Shown: piece by piece, positions 1-5,721 of the stretch
Layout: every line of letters starts with the position of its first letter
How positions within the stretch are numbered: position 1 is the first letter of the stretch
DNA from: Verrucomicrobiota bacterium
Lineage (GTDB): Bacteria; Verrucomicrobiota; Kiritimatiellia; Kiritimatiellales; Tichowtungiaceae
DNA length: 6,307 nt
NCBI GenBank assembly: GCA_030619095.1
Contig: JAUXCB010000094.1
Coordinates: forward strand, 1 to 6,307
Direction of reading: 5' to 3'
Notes under the pieces: model-generated
The model's database searches: none
Told to the model about the DNA's origin: nothing
The model's input: the letters and a program-made list of their open reading frames with translations, nothing else
Program-made: the position numbers and the translations under genes

Positions 1-1
1 C

Positions 2-40
2 CTCTTCGATGACAGTCACACCGCAAAGGAAACCATATGA
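2..40 (+). CDS. Possible 3' end of an unidentified upstream gene
   Basis: An open frame enters from the left edge and ends at TGA 38-40, overlapping the pyrE start as ATGA. It reads LFDDSHTAKETI. Twelve residues are too few to identify a family. The ATGA overlap is typical of translationally coupled operon genes, so pyrE may be the second or later gene of an operon. The frame could also be open by chance. Confidence 0.25.
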   Translation, partial: LFDDSHTAKETI

Positions 41-606
41 ACAATCTGCTGAAACAATTTGAAGAAACCGGAGCCCTTCTCAACGGTCATTTTGAACTCC
101 GGTCCGGACTTCACTCCGACCAGTTTTTTCAATGCGCACTCCTTCTGCAGTATCCCCGTGTAGCCGGAGAGGTTTGCGAGGCGTTGGTCGAAAAAATAAA
201 ACAGGAGCTTGGTGATCTGGAGATCGATACGGTCATCGCACCAGCTCTCGGTGGCATTTCGGTTGGGCACGAAGTGGGGCGCTCGCTGGGCGTCCGTTTT
301 ATTTTTGCGGAAAAAGATGCAGAGGGCGCGTTGCAAATGCGCCGCTTTAAAATTAAAGAGGGCGAACGCTTTCTGGTGGCAGAGGATGTGATTACCCGCG
401 GTGGACGCGTTCAGGAAACCGTTGATATTGTTGAGCAGCATGGCGGGGTGGTGCAGGCCATCGGTGTGCTGGTCAACCGCAGTGGCGGCAAGGCGCGATT
501 CACAGCACCACTGGTCAGTCTGCTGGAGATGGAGCCCGTTGCGTGGGATCCCAGCGAGTGCCCCCTTTGCAAAGAGGGCAAGCCGTTGGCGCACCCGGGT
601 AGTTGA
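37..606 (+). CDS. pyrE: Orotate phosphoribosyltransferase
   Basis: This cytoplasmic enzyme of de novo pyrimidine synthesis joins orotate to PRPP, giving orotidine 5'-phosphate and pyrophosphate. The 189-residue protein is full length for the family. The N-terminal hood carries GHFELRSGLHSDQFFQCALL (residues 18-37), typical of PyrE. The type I PRTase core follows, with APALGGISVGHEVGR at about 68-82 and the PRPP-binding loop VAEDVITRGGRVQET at 114-128; the acidic pair E116-D117 is present. The C-terminus has CPLCKEGKPLAHPGS, common in the roughly 190-residue bacterial PyrE subgroup. The ATG at 37 is preceded by AAAGGAAA, with AGGA six bases upstream. The stop codon touches the inverted repeat at 605-704. 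Nothing looks damaged. The family call is firm. Confidence 0.96.
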   Translation: MNNLLKQFEETGALLNGHFELRSGLHSDQFFQCALLLQYPRVAGEVCEALVEKIKQELGDLEIDTVIAPALGGISVGHEVGRSLGVRFIFAEKDAEGALQMRRFKIKEGERFLVAEDVITRGGRVQETVDIVEQHGGVVQAIGVLVNRSGGKARFTAPLVSLLEMEPVAWDPSECPLCKEGKPLAHPGS

Positions 607-704
607 ACCGAAGAACACCGAACAAGGAATATCGAATTCTGAAGTTTTAAAAATTCTTTCCTTCAGCATTCCTTGTTCGATATTCAATATTCTACGGTTC
701 TTTT
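605..704 (+). repeat. Large imperfect inverted repeat after pyrE, likely also a terminator
   Basis: Two related units of about 40 nt lie head to head. The matching arms are GAACCG (605-610) with CGGTTC (695-700), GAACAAGGAAT (620-630) with ATTCCTTGTTC (668-678), and CTGAAG (639-644) with CTTCAG (661-666), around an AT-rich loop (645-660). Internal loops are asymmetric, so the arms are diverged copies and not a simple hairpin. A second pairing, 634-644 with 661-671, competes with the middle arm. The element begins inside the pyrE stop codon and ends in TTTT (701-704), so the transcript could fold and terminate here. The sequence style resembles dispersed palindromic repeats, but copy number cannot be judged from one window. 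Confidence 0.6.
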
Positions 705-777
705 AGGTTGCCGGGGATGGGGTTTGCCCTTATTCTTTCTCGCCTGTTTTTGTCCCATATAAACCGGAGTTCGAACT

Positions 778-1479
778 ATGGCCCATCCGCTCGAAGCACT
801 GCTTGTTCTGCAGGGAAAAGACCGCAAAATCTCAAGACTGCAACGTGAGATTCGCGACATCCCCGTTCGGAAGGCCGAAGTAGAAACACAGCTTGAGCAT
901 GCCAAAACCAAACTCGCCGCTGCCCGCGAAGCCCAGATGAAGGTTGAAAGCGACCTCAAACAACTCGAGATCGAGGTGGAGGCCCATCGCGAAAAAATTA
1001 TCCGCTATAAGCAGCAGCAGATGGAGGCCAAAACCAACGACCAGTATCGCGCACTCCTCCACGAAGTCGCCGCCGAAGAAAAGAACATCTCAGAACTCGA
1101 AGACAGCGAAATCGAACTGATGGAACAGCTCGATGTTTCCAAAAAGGCGATCAGCGAGCGAGAGGCGGAGCTCAAAGAGGAAGAGGACGGAATTCGTGAA
1201 GAGCAGGAAATGCTCATGGAACGGCTCGCTGAAGTGCAGGAAGATCTCGAAGAGCTGAAGACCGAACGCGAACGAACGGCCTCAAATTGCGAGGGATCTC
1301 TCGTTAAAAAATATGAACGTCTTTATGCAAACAAACGTGATTTTGCAGTTGTCCGGGTCGAAAACAGCCATTGTAAAGGGTGCAATATGCGGCTCCCTCC
1401 GCAGGTGGTGAACGATTCACTCAACCCCGCCAAGCTGGTGGTCTGTAACTACTGCGGACGTATGCTGGTGAATCTCTAA
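778..1479 (+). CDS. Coiled-coil protein with C-terminal C4 zinc ribbon (zf-RING_7, CT398/HP0958 family)
   Basis: The 233-residue protein is almost entirely helical and charged up to about residue 185, with long heptad-like stretches rich in Glu, Lys, Leu and Gln (for example 30-165), indicating an antiparallel coiled-coil hairpin. It ends in a zinc ribbon with Cys199, Cys202, Cys223 and Cys226 (CKGC and CNYC). This layout matches the family that includes Chlamydia CT398 and Helicobacter HP0958/FlgZ. Those members bind sigma-54 or type III/flagellar components, and HP0958 also binds flagellin mRNA. Which role applies here cannot be read from sequence. The ATG at 778 has GGAG eight bases upstream (766-769). 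No signal peptide or membrane segment is seen, so it should be cytoplasmic. rnpB follows on the same strand. Fold and family are firm; function is open. Confidence 0.9.
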   Translation: MAHPLEALLVLQGKDRKISRLQREIRDIPVRKAEVETQLEHAKTKLAAAREAQMKVESDLKQLEIEVEAHREKIIRYKQQQMEAKTNDQYRALLHEVAAEEKNISELEDSEIELMEQLDVSKKAISEREAELKEEEDGIREEQEMLMERLAEVQEDLEELKTERERTASNCEGSLVKKYERLYANKRDFAVVRVENSHCKGCNMRLPPQVVNDSLNPAKLVVCNYCGRMLVNL

Positions 1480-1484
1480 TATGC

Positions 1485-1501
1485 AGCCGAAGGCATCGGC
1501 T
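1485..1501 (+). terminator. Small hairpin after the zinc-ribbon gene
   Basis: AGCCGA (1485-1490) pairs perfectly with TCGGCT (1496-1501) across a five-base loop, starting six bases after the stop codon. Only a short T-run (1510-1513) follows, some distance away, so this is a weak intrinsic terminator candidate. Transcription may read on into rnpB. Confidence 0.25.
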
Positions 1502-1589
1502 ACATCCGGTTTTCTAAACAGCGGAAAAACGAACAGAACGATTTCCAAGGTTTAGAAACTTTTATTTCGCCGCGGTGGGCTGGATGGCG

Positions 1590-1595
1590 TATCTT
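1590..1595 (+). promoter_or_regulatory. Candidate -10 box for rnpB
   Basis: TATCTT lies seven bases before the predicted 5' end of RNase P RNA at about 1603, the right distance for a sigma-70-type -10 element. The sequence at the expected -35 position (about 1566-1571, TTCGCC) matches the consensus poorly. The call rests mainly on position. Confidence 0.3.
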
Positions 1596-1602
1596 CCTCC
1601 GT

Positions 1603-1939
1603 TGCAGGCAGAGTGTATCGGCCGCTCTTCTTCGGGAGGGAGGAAAGTCCGGACTCCGCAGGGCAGGACGTTCCGTGGAACACGCGGGAACTCGTGTGCG
1701 ATATCGCACGAGATGGAAAGTGCCACAGAAAATGAACCGCCTCGCAAGAGGTAAGGGTGAAAAGGTGGGGTAAGAGCCCACCGCTCCAAGGGTAACCGCG
1801 GAGGCAGGGTAAACCCCGTCCGGAGCAAGATCAAATAGGGAACAAGGAGCGGCCCGCTCCACTTGAGTTCCGGGTTGATTGCACTAGATAAATGGTCGTG
1901 CCTTCGGGTAACAGAATCCGGCTTACCGCTCTGCCTGCA
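1603..1939 (+). ncRNA. rnpB: RNase P RNA, bacterial type A
   Basis: This is the catalytic RNA of RNase P, which removes 5' leaders from pre-tRNAs. The conserved blocks occur in the right order: GAGGAAAGTCCGGACTC with GCAGGGCAGGACG near 1638-1670 (5' side of P4 and neighbours); GAGGTAAGGGTGAAAAGGTG followed by GGTAAGAGCCCACC near 1748-1783; GGTAAACCCCGTCCGGAGCA near 1808-1828, which carries the GGU thought to pair with the tRNA CCA end; AAATAGGGAACAAGG; and ACAGAATCCGGCTTA near 1911-1925 (3' side of P4). The ends were set by the 11 bp P1 helix: 1603-1613 pairs exactly with 1929-1939. GGAGC/GCTCC around 1847-1861 forms a short hairpin like that beside GGCCC in E. coli. The length of about 337 nt is somewhat short for type A, and the segment after that hairpin looks compact, perhaps a reduced P18. 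Open frames on either strand here are incidental. Confidence 0.96.
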
Positions 1940-1947
1940 CTTTTTTT
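1929..1947 (+). terminator. P1 3' strand plus T-run, probable rnpB terminator
   Basis: The 3' strand of P1 (1929-1939) is followed one base later by seven T (1941-1947). No separate local hairpin precedes the T-run. The long-range P1 helix, or the compact folded RNA, may take the place of the terminator stem. The last T belongs to the stop codon of the convergent toxin gene. Confidence 0.4.
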
Positions 1948-2415
1948 CATTTCAGCTTGGAGCGGATGCGCGGATCGAGCGGAAGCCCCATCGGTTCTCC
2001 AATGGAAATTTTTGAAAACTCAAAATGGTGGGGGTTCAAGAGATAGTTTCGTTCGTGGGGAACCACGGCACTTGGAACACACAAAATAGCCGAACGACTT
2101 TCCTGAGACCATAGGTCGCCAATTCTTTTACTCAAAGAGAGAGGCGGAGCCGCATCCCAAAAGGGAGGAAGCTCTTCGAGAGGAATGGTTTGAACGAGGG
2201 ATGGGCTGAATTGGACCGGGATGATCTTGAAACAGTTCAGTAAGCTATTCATTTCCAGATGTACAATCATTTCCAGCAGGGCGAGGGAGAGTGTTCCCGC
2301 TGTGTAGATGATGGGTGTTCCTTCAGTTCCACCGACCGCCGAACAAGCGCGCACCTTCGCCGTCAAAGGCGGATGCCATATAGTCTGTATGCACGATGCG
2401 CCAGGATTGAATCAT
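1947..2415 (-). pseudogene. RES-domain toxin, frameshifted
   Basis: RES toxins have an ADP-ribosyltransferase-like fold; studied members destroy NAD+ or ADP-ribosylate a host enzyme, and a cognate Xre/MbcA/ParS antitoxin neutralises them. Translation from ATG at 2415-2413 gives a typical N-terminus ending GEGARLFGGRWN, then meets TGA at 2325-2323. The family continues in another frame as GTPIIYTAGTLSLALLEMIV, later VPSAVVPHERNYLLNP and IGEPMGLPLDPRIR, to TGA at 1949-1947. The family normally has two residues between RWN and GTP; here four bases (TGAA) stand where six are expected, so a 2 bp deletion is the simplest explanation. A restored protein would have about 156 residues, normal for the family. 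The Arg, Tyr and Glu motifs survive on either side of the break. The start overlaps the antitoxin stop as TAATG. The break could also be a sequencing error or, less likely, +1 recoding. Confidence 0.85.
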
Positions 2416-2870
2416 TAACAGAATATCCCGTGCCCCAGTCGGCGGAGCTGCTTTTCCACCTCCTGCGCCCCCGGCTCCGTATCGGCATAGCTGAGAGGGG
2501 TTTCGCCCCCGAATATTTCTTTGGGTATGGCGAACCATTGCTGAACGGCATGGGCTTCTTTGAAAAGGTTCAGCGCAATTTTGAATAACCGACCCAGGCG
2601 ATAGACTCGTTCCGATTCATCGGTATTGAATCGACCGCTTTTCCGCCGCCGATTGAGTGTTCGGGGGTTGATGTTTAATATTTTCGCCATGCGGGGGATG
2701 GGGACATCGAATTCTTGACGAAGGGTGTCGAAACTCTGGACGGGGAGGCCCCGTTTGATTTGAGCAATGATATCCCGGCGAGTATGGACTGCGTAGCCAA
2801 TCAGGCTCAGGGGTTCTTCGACCATCATGACTGCGGGTTCATTTTCTGGATACGTCGCTTTCTTTTTCAC
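2415..2870 (-). CDS. Xre/MbcA/ParS-type antitoxin of a RES toxin module
   Basis: The 151-residue protein has a flexible Lys/Glu-rich start, a helix-turn-helix region at about 45-80 (SFDTLRQEFDVPIPRMAKIL then NINPRTLNRRRKSGRF), and a C-terminal toxin-binding domain at about 85-150 containing RVYRLGRLFKIALNLF and the ending AQEVEKQLRRLGHGIF. This arrangement is characteristic of antitoxins paired with RES toxins. Such antitoxins bind the toxin to block its active site and usually repress their own promoter. The chosen start is GTG at 2870, because GGAGG (2877-2881 on the plus strand as CCTCC) lies six bases upstream. The gene begins 43 bases after hydE and ends in a TAATG overlap with the toxin start, as expected of a module. 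It appears intact although its partner is broken. Confidence 0.9.
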   Translation of the reverse strand: MKKKATYPENEPAVMMVEEPLSLIGYAVHTRRDIIAQIKRGLPVQSFDTLRQEFDVPIPRMAKILNINPRTLNRRRKSGRFNTDESERVYRLGRLFKIALNLFKEAHAVQQWFAIPKEIFGGETPLSYADTEPGAQEVEKQLRRLGHGIFC

Positions 2871-2893
2871 ATCTCGCCTCCGCCATATGTCTT

Positions 2894-2924
2894 TTTATAT
2901 ACGACACTTGGCATCAAGGTGCAA
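2894..2924 (-). promoter_or_regulatory. Candidate promoter for the antitoxin-toxin module
   Basis: On the minus strand TTGCAC (2924-2919) and TATATA (2901-2896) are 17 bases apart, ideal spacing for a sigma-70 promoter; TATAAA overlaps at 2899-2894. The -35 box matches only at TTG. The -35 and much of the spacer lie in the last codons of hydE, so the module could be expressed independently of the hyd genes. TGTC and GACA arms flank the -10 (2888-2891 and 2903-2906), a weak candidate for an autorepression site. Confidence 0.4.
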
Positions 2925-4020
2925 GTTCTTTTTTAACCCGTTCCGAATAATGCTTCGAATCACCCCATTCGTTGAAGCCGATGGTTTCGCCAATGCCAGT
3001 GATACGGCGACTCAGGCATCCGCGGCACATAGATGAGTTTTCATCGGTGCAGGGTTTGTTGTCGTAGAGCGTGTAATTCGGGCGGAACCCGGTTTCAGTG
3101 ACGTTGGGCATAATGACGTTGGCACCGCACTTGAGTCCCATTTCACGGCCGGTGTGTTCGAGTGCTTGCAGAGCGGTTGCTGCGGCAATATTGATATCTT
3201 TGAGTACAATGCGGGTGACCGCGATCATTTTGAGCCCGAGCGTCAACGCATTCATTTTCTGCTCATCGGTATAGGGTGGGATTTTTTCACCCATCGGGGT
3301 GTCGCGGTGCGGGATGTAGGGGCCCATACCGATCATATCGACATCGATTTTTTTCATAAAGAGGATGTCGTTCACAAGGTCTTCGCTCGTTTGACCGGGC
3401 AGGGCCATCATCACGCCGGTGCCGACCTGCCAGCCGGTTTTTTTGAGCAGGGCGAGGCAATGCTTGCGCTCTTCGAGATCGTGATCTTCCGGATGCAGTT
3501 TTCGATACAGCTTCGGGTTGGTGGTTTCGATGCGCAGCAGGTAGCGGTGCGCGCCCGCCTCGCGCCAGCGGCGGTAGGTTTCTTCCGTTTGCTCGCCGAG
3601 CGAGAGCGTGATGCCCAGTTTTCCGCCGGTTTCTTTTTTAATGCGCCGCACAACCCTCTCAATCATCTCGATAAAGGCCGCATCCTGCCGCTCGCCGGAC
3701 TGGATGACGACCGAGCCGTATTCGTTTTCAAACGCCCAGAGTGCCTCGCGGACGATTTCCTCTTCGTCCATCTGGAAGCGTTCGACCTGCGTGTTGCTTT
3801 TGCGGATTCCGCAGTAGCAGCAGTCTTTGATGCAGATATTGCTACACTCGATGATGCCGCGGAAATAAGCGACCTGGCCGACATTCTTCGTCTTTACCCG
3901 GTAGGCGCAGTCGTAGAGCGCCTGCAATTCGGCGGGATCGCTGATTTCCAGCAACGCCTGAATTTCTGCAGGAGCCAGTTCTTCACCCCGATCCGCTTTA
4001 TCTGAAATCTGATTAATCAT
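2914..4020 (-). CDS. hydE: [FeFe]-hydrogenase maturase HydE, radical SAM enzyme
   Basis: HydE is one of two radical SAM enzymes that build the 2Fe subcluster of [FeFe]-hydrogenase; it acts on a cysteine-bound iron carbonyl-cyanide intermediate supplied by HydG. The 368-residue product is close to the usual 350-360. The radical SAM motif is CIKDCCYCGIRKSN with Cys63, Cys67 and Cys70 (CX3CX2C). The triosephosphate-isomerase-barrel core follows, with VVIQSGERQD, RYLLRIETTNPKLYRKLHP, TGVMMALPGQTSEDL and MGPYIPHRDTPMG. The C-terminus has CTDENSSMCRGC (Cys324, Cys332, Cys335), the CX7CX2C ligand set of the optional second cluster described in Thermotoga HydE. The ATG at 4020 was chosen because GGTGA lies just upstream; the open frame extends 27 codons further, but those codons only translate the repeats at 4042-4109. 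hydG lies upstream beyond a 279 bp spacer. Confidence 0.95.
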   Translation of the reverse strand: MINQISDKADRGEELAPAEIQALLEISDPAELQALYDCAYRVKTKNVGQVAYFRGIIECSNICIKDCCYCGIRKSNTQVERFQMDEEEIVREALWAFENEYGSVVIQSGERQDAAFIEMIERVVRRIKKETGGKLGITLSLGEQTEETYRRWREAGAHRYLLRIETTNPKLYRKLHPEDHDLEERKHCLALLKKTGWQVGTGVMMALPGQTSEDLVNDILFMKKIDVDMIGMGPYIPHRDTPMGEKIPPYTDEQKMNALTLGLKMIAVTRIVLKDINIAAATALQALEHTGREMGLKCGANVIMPNVTETGFRPNYTLYDNKPCTDENSSMCRGCLSRRITGIGETIGFNEWGDSKHYSERVKKELAP

Positions 4021-4041
4021 AATGTTCACCACGTGTTTTTG

Positions 4042-4062
4042 AACCGCCAAGACGCCAAGAAT
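4042..4062 (-). repeat. Third copy of the 21 bp cassette-end repeat, upstream of hydE
   Basis: The plus-strand sequence is a 21 bp block with core CCGCCAAGACGCCAAGA, identical at all positions and in the same orientation as 5722-5742, which forms one end of the GxxExxY cassette. The core is two tandem CGCCAAGA units. It lies 21 bases upstream of the hydE start codon. Being alone here, it suggests a solo end or the trace of a lost cassette. Confidence 0.8.
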
Positions 4063-4081
4063 AAGAAAAGAGAGTTGCCCG

Positions 4082-4109
4082 CGAATCACACGAATGAACA
4101 CGAATCAGA
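4082..4109. repeat. Tandem CGAAT-type short repeat
   Basis: Three imperfect tandem units of 9-10 bp lie in a row on the plus strand: CGAATCACA (4082-4090), CGAATGAACA (4091-4100) and CGAATCAGA (4101-4109). The block is non-coding and belongs to the repeat mosaic between hydG and hydE. Confidence 0.6.
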
Positions 4110-4144
4110 ATAGAGATAAACAGTGGTGGTTGAAAAGAAGCCCT

Positions 4145-4168
4145 CATTCACAAACCGGTTTGTGAATG
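4145..4168. repeat. Perfect 24 bp palindrome in the hydG-hydE spacer
   Basis: CATTCACAAACC is followed immediately by its exact reverse complement. A perfect palindrome of this length could be a binding site for a dimeric regulator or part of an RNA hairpin. A further CATTCA at 4178-4183 can pair with TGAATG at 4163-4168, giving an alternative fold. No convincing T-run follows on the minus strand (the sequence continues GAGGGCTTCTTTTC), so simple termination is not well supported. Confidence 0.6.
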
Positions 4169-4188
4169 CGCGTTTCTCATTCAAACGA

Positions 4189-4205
4189 CTCCTGTTGTGC
4201 AGGAG
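4189..4205. repeat. Small perfect hairpin in the hydG-hydE spacer
   Basis: CTCCTG (4189-4194) and CAGGAG (4200-4205) form a six-pair stem with a five-base loop. It lies between the hydG stop and the 24 bp palindrome in the direction of hyd transcription. Together the hairpins could process or stabilise the transcript between hydG and hydE, but nothing in the sequence proves a role. Confidence 0.4.
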
Positions 4206-4235
4206 GTTGTCTTCGGCAGTGCTGTTTATTTCCAA

Positions 4236-4263
4236 CATCCTGATCATCCTGTAATTCTGTCTG
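4236..4263. repeat. Tandem ATCCTG-type short repeat
   Basis: CATCCTGATCATCCTGTAAT followed by TCTGTCTG contains two ATCCTG units 9 bp apart and a diverged continuation. It resembles dispersed ATCCTG-containing intergenic repeats I have seen in other bacterial genomes; that similarity is from memory and untested. It forms part of the spacer mosaic. Confidence 0.45.
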
Positions 4264-4267
4264 AATA

Positions 4268-4296
4268 TTTTTTGTGGCTTTTTGTGTTTTTCGTGG
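4268..4296 (-). repeat. Tandem CCACAAAAA-type short repeat directly after hydG
   Basis: On the minus strand the units CCACGAAAAA, CACAAAAAG and CCACAAAAAA follow one another, starting three bases after the hydG stop codon. The junction reads TAACCGCCACGA, which shares its first eight bases, TAACCGCC, with the cassette-end repeat before the sequences diverge. No coding function is apparent. Confidence 0.5.
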
Positions 4297-4299
4297 CGG

Positions 4300-5709
4300 T
4301 TAGAAATATAAATCTCTCTGGCCGTCTTTAATCTGGGCAATGCGTTCCAACAGTTGAAGCTTTTGGTCGCCTTCGGGCATACGTTCTAGTTCGCGCTCGA
4401 TCTGTTTCATCCCCGAAACTTTTGTCTCGGGGGAGGAGTAGTCCTCCATATATTCCAGAAAGGTCAGCACCGCATTGGGGGTGCAAAATCGTTTCACGAA
4501 ACCGGGGATGGCAAATTCCATAAAATGCTCGCCCGTGCGGCCGAGGCGGTAGCATCCGGTGCAGAAGCTGGGGATAAAGTCGGCTTCGCACAGTTCGCGG
4601 ATCACCTGATCGAGAGAACGGCCGTCGTTGAGGACGAACTGGCTCTTTTTATAGGCCTCTTCGTCGTTTTGCGAGTAAGCCCCGATTCCGATGTCGGAGC
4701 CGGCATCAATCTGTGAGACCCCGAATTCGATGATTTCGTTACGCAATTCGACGGACTCGCGGCAGGTGAGAATTAGTCCGGTGTAGGGTACGGCGAGACG
4801 CAGGATCGCAATGAGACGTTTGAAGTCGTAGTCGCTCACTTCGTGCGGCGGGCGGTCGCACAGGTCGGTGCCGATGGCCGGCTCAATGCGCGGGAAGCTG
4901 ATTGTATGCGGCCCGACGTTGAATTTTTCTTCCAGATGAATGGTGTGGTAGAGCAGGGCCATCGTTTCAAAACGCCAATTGAAGAGCCCCATCAGCGCGC
5001 CGATTCCGATATCGTCGATTCCGGCCTCTTGTGCGCGGTCGAGCCCGTGCAGGCGCCAGAGGTAGTCGCTCTTCGGCCCCGACGGATGCATCGCCTGATA
5101 GGTTTCCGGATGGTAAGTCTCCTGAAAAATCTGGTAGGTACCGATTCCGGCCGACTTCACTTTTTTAAAGCCCTCCACATCCAGCGGTGCGGCGTTGATA
5201 TTTACGCGGCGGATTTCGCCGTTGCCGTGTTTTTGTTTGTACACCTCCTGCACGGAGTCGTGAATAAACTGAGCCCCGTAATGCGGGTGCTCGCCATAGA
5301 CCAGAATCAACCGCTTGTGGCCGCGCTTCACCAGCGCTTCGACTTCGCCGTCCAGCTCCTGAAGCGTCAGGGTTTTACGCAACACATCCGGGTTGCTGCT
5401 TCGGAAGCCGCAATATTGACAGTCGTTGACGCATTCGTTGCCGATGTAGAGCGGGGCGAAGAGGACAATTCGATTGCCGTAGACGCGTTTTTTCAACTCG
5501 CGTGCGCCCTCAAAAATTTCTTCAACCAGCGCGGGATCCTCGGCATTGATCAGCACCGCCATCTCTTCGGGATCGAGGCGGTTTTTTGCCAGCGACTTGG
5601 CAATAATCTCGCGCACTCGTTCCGGCAAAGGGTTTTTCGTGTTTTCCAATAGTTGGAAAATTTCCTCTTCGGGAATAAAGCTTTTTAATCCGGTCGTATC
5701 GATTTTCAT
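4300..5709 (-). CDS. hydG: [FeFe]-hydrogenase maturase HydG, radical SAM tyrosine lyase
   Basis: HydG cleaves tyrosine to p-cresol and dehydroglycine and turns the latter into CO and cyanide, bound to iron at an auxiliary cluster, for H-cluster assembly. The 469-residue protein has normal length. The SAM-cluster motif is CVNDCQYCGFRSSN with Cys93, Cys97 and Cys100 (CX3CX2C). The C-terminal domain has CTGCYRLGRTGEHFM and a later Cys409, giving Cys383, Cys386 and Cys409 in the CX2CX22C pattern that holds the auxiliary cluster. This separates HydG from the tyrosine lyase ThiH, which lacks this C-terminal set. Barrel motifs include VYGEHPHYG, FQETYHPETY and GIGALMGLFNWRFE. The ATG at 5709 gives MKIDTTGLKSF; a TTG at 5730 in frame would start inside the repeat and is disfavoured. 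The ribosome site is weak (AGAAAG). The cassette end lies 12 bases upstream. Confidence 0.97.
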   Translation of the reverse strand: MKIDTTGLKSFIPEEEIFQLLENTKNPLPERVREIIAKSLAKNRLDPEEMAVLINAEDPALVEEIFEGARELKKRVYGNRIVLFAPLYIGNECVNDCQYCGFRSSNPDVLRKTLTLQELDGEVEALVKRGHKRLILVYGEHPHYGAQFIHDSVQEVYKQKHGNGEIRRVNINAAPLDVEGFKKVKSAGIGTYQIFQETYHPETYQAMHPSGPKSDYLWRLHGLDRAQEAGIDDIGIGALMGLFNWRFETMALLYHTIHLEEKFNVGPHTISFPRIEPAIGTDLCDRPPHEVSDYDFKRLIAILRLAVPYTGLILTCRESVELRNEIIEFGVSQIDAGSDIGIGAYSQNDEEAYKKSQFVLNDGRSLDQVIRELCEADFIPSFCTGCYRLGRTGEHFMEFAIPGFVKRFCTPNAVLTFLEYMEDYSSPETKVSGMKQIERELERMPEGDQKLQLLERIAQIKDGQRDLYF

Positions 5710-5721
5710 AATATTCTTTCT

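Noticed and set aside
16..687. Open frame of 223 codons on the minus strand opposite pyrE
   Set aside because: It mirrors the well-supported pyrE frame, has no recognisable family and runs through the inverted repeat.
1500..1862. Two overlapping open frames on the minus strand across rnpB
   Set aside because: The region is explained by RNase P RNA with its conserved blocks in order, and the frames have no family resemblance.
1892..2089. Plus-strand frame of 65 codons across the rnpB end
   Set aside because: It starts in the conserved 3' part of RNase P RNA and runs antisense through the RES toxin; no support as a gene.
3154..4005. Open frame of 283 codons on the plus strand opposite hydE
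   Set aside because: HydE with all its cysteine motifs lies on the other strand; the mirror frame reads as a composition effect with no known motifs.
4021..4101. N-terminal extension of hydE by 27 codons
   Set aside because: The extra codons only translate the CGAAT and CCGCCAAGA repeats; the ATG at 4020 has a ribosome site and gives the normal HydE length.
4042..4301. CRISPR-like array in the hydG-hydE spacer
   Set aside because: The repeats are of different kinds, mostly 8-10 bp and without regular unique spacers; no cas genes are present.
4086..4340. Open frame of 84 codons on the minus strand in the hydG-hydE spacer
   Set aside because: It overlaps the end of hydG, translates the tandem repeats (HEKHKKPQKI), and has no good start or ribosome site.
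4843..5652. Open frame of 269 codons on the plus strand opposite hydG
   Set aside because: It is a shadow of hydG with no domain signature.
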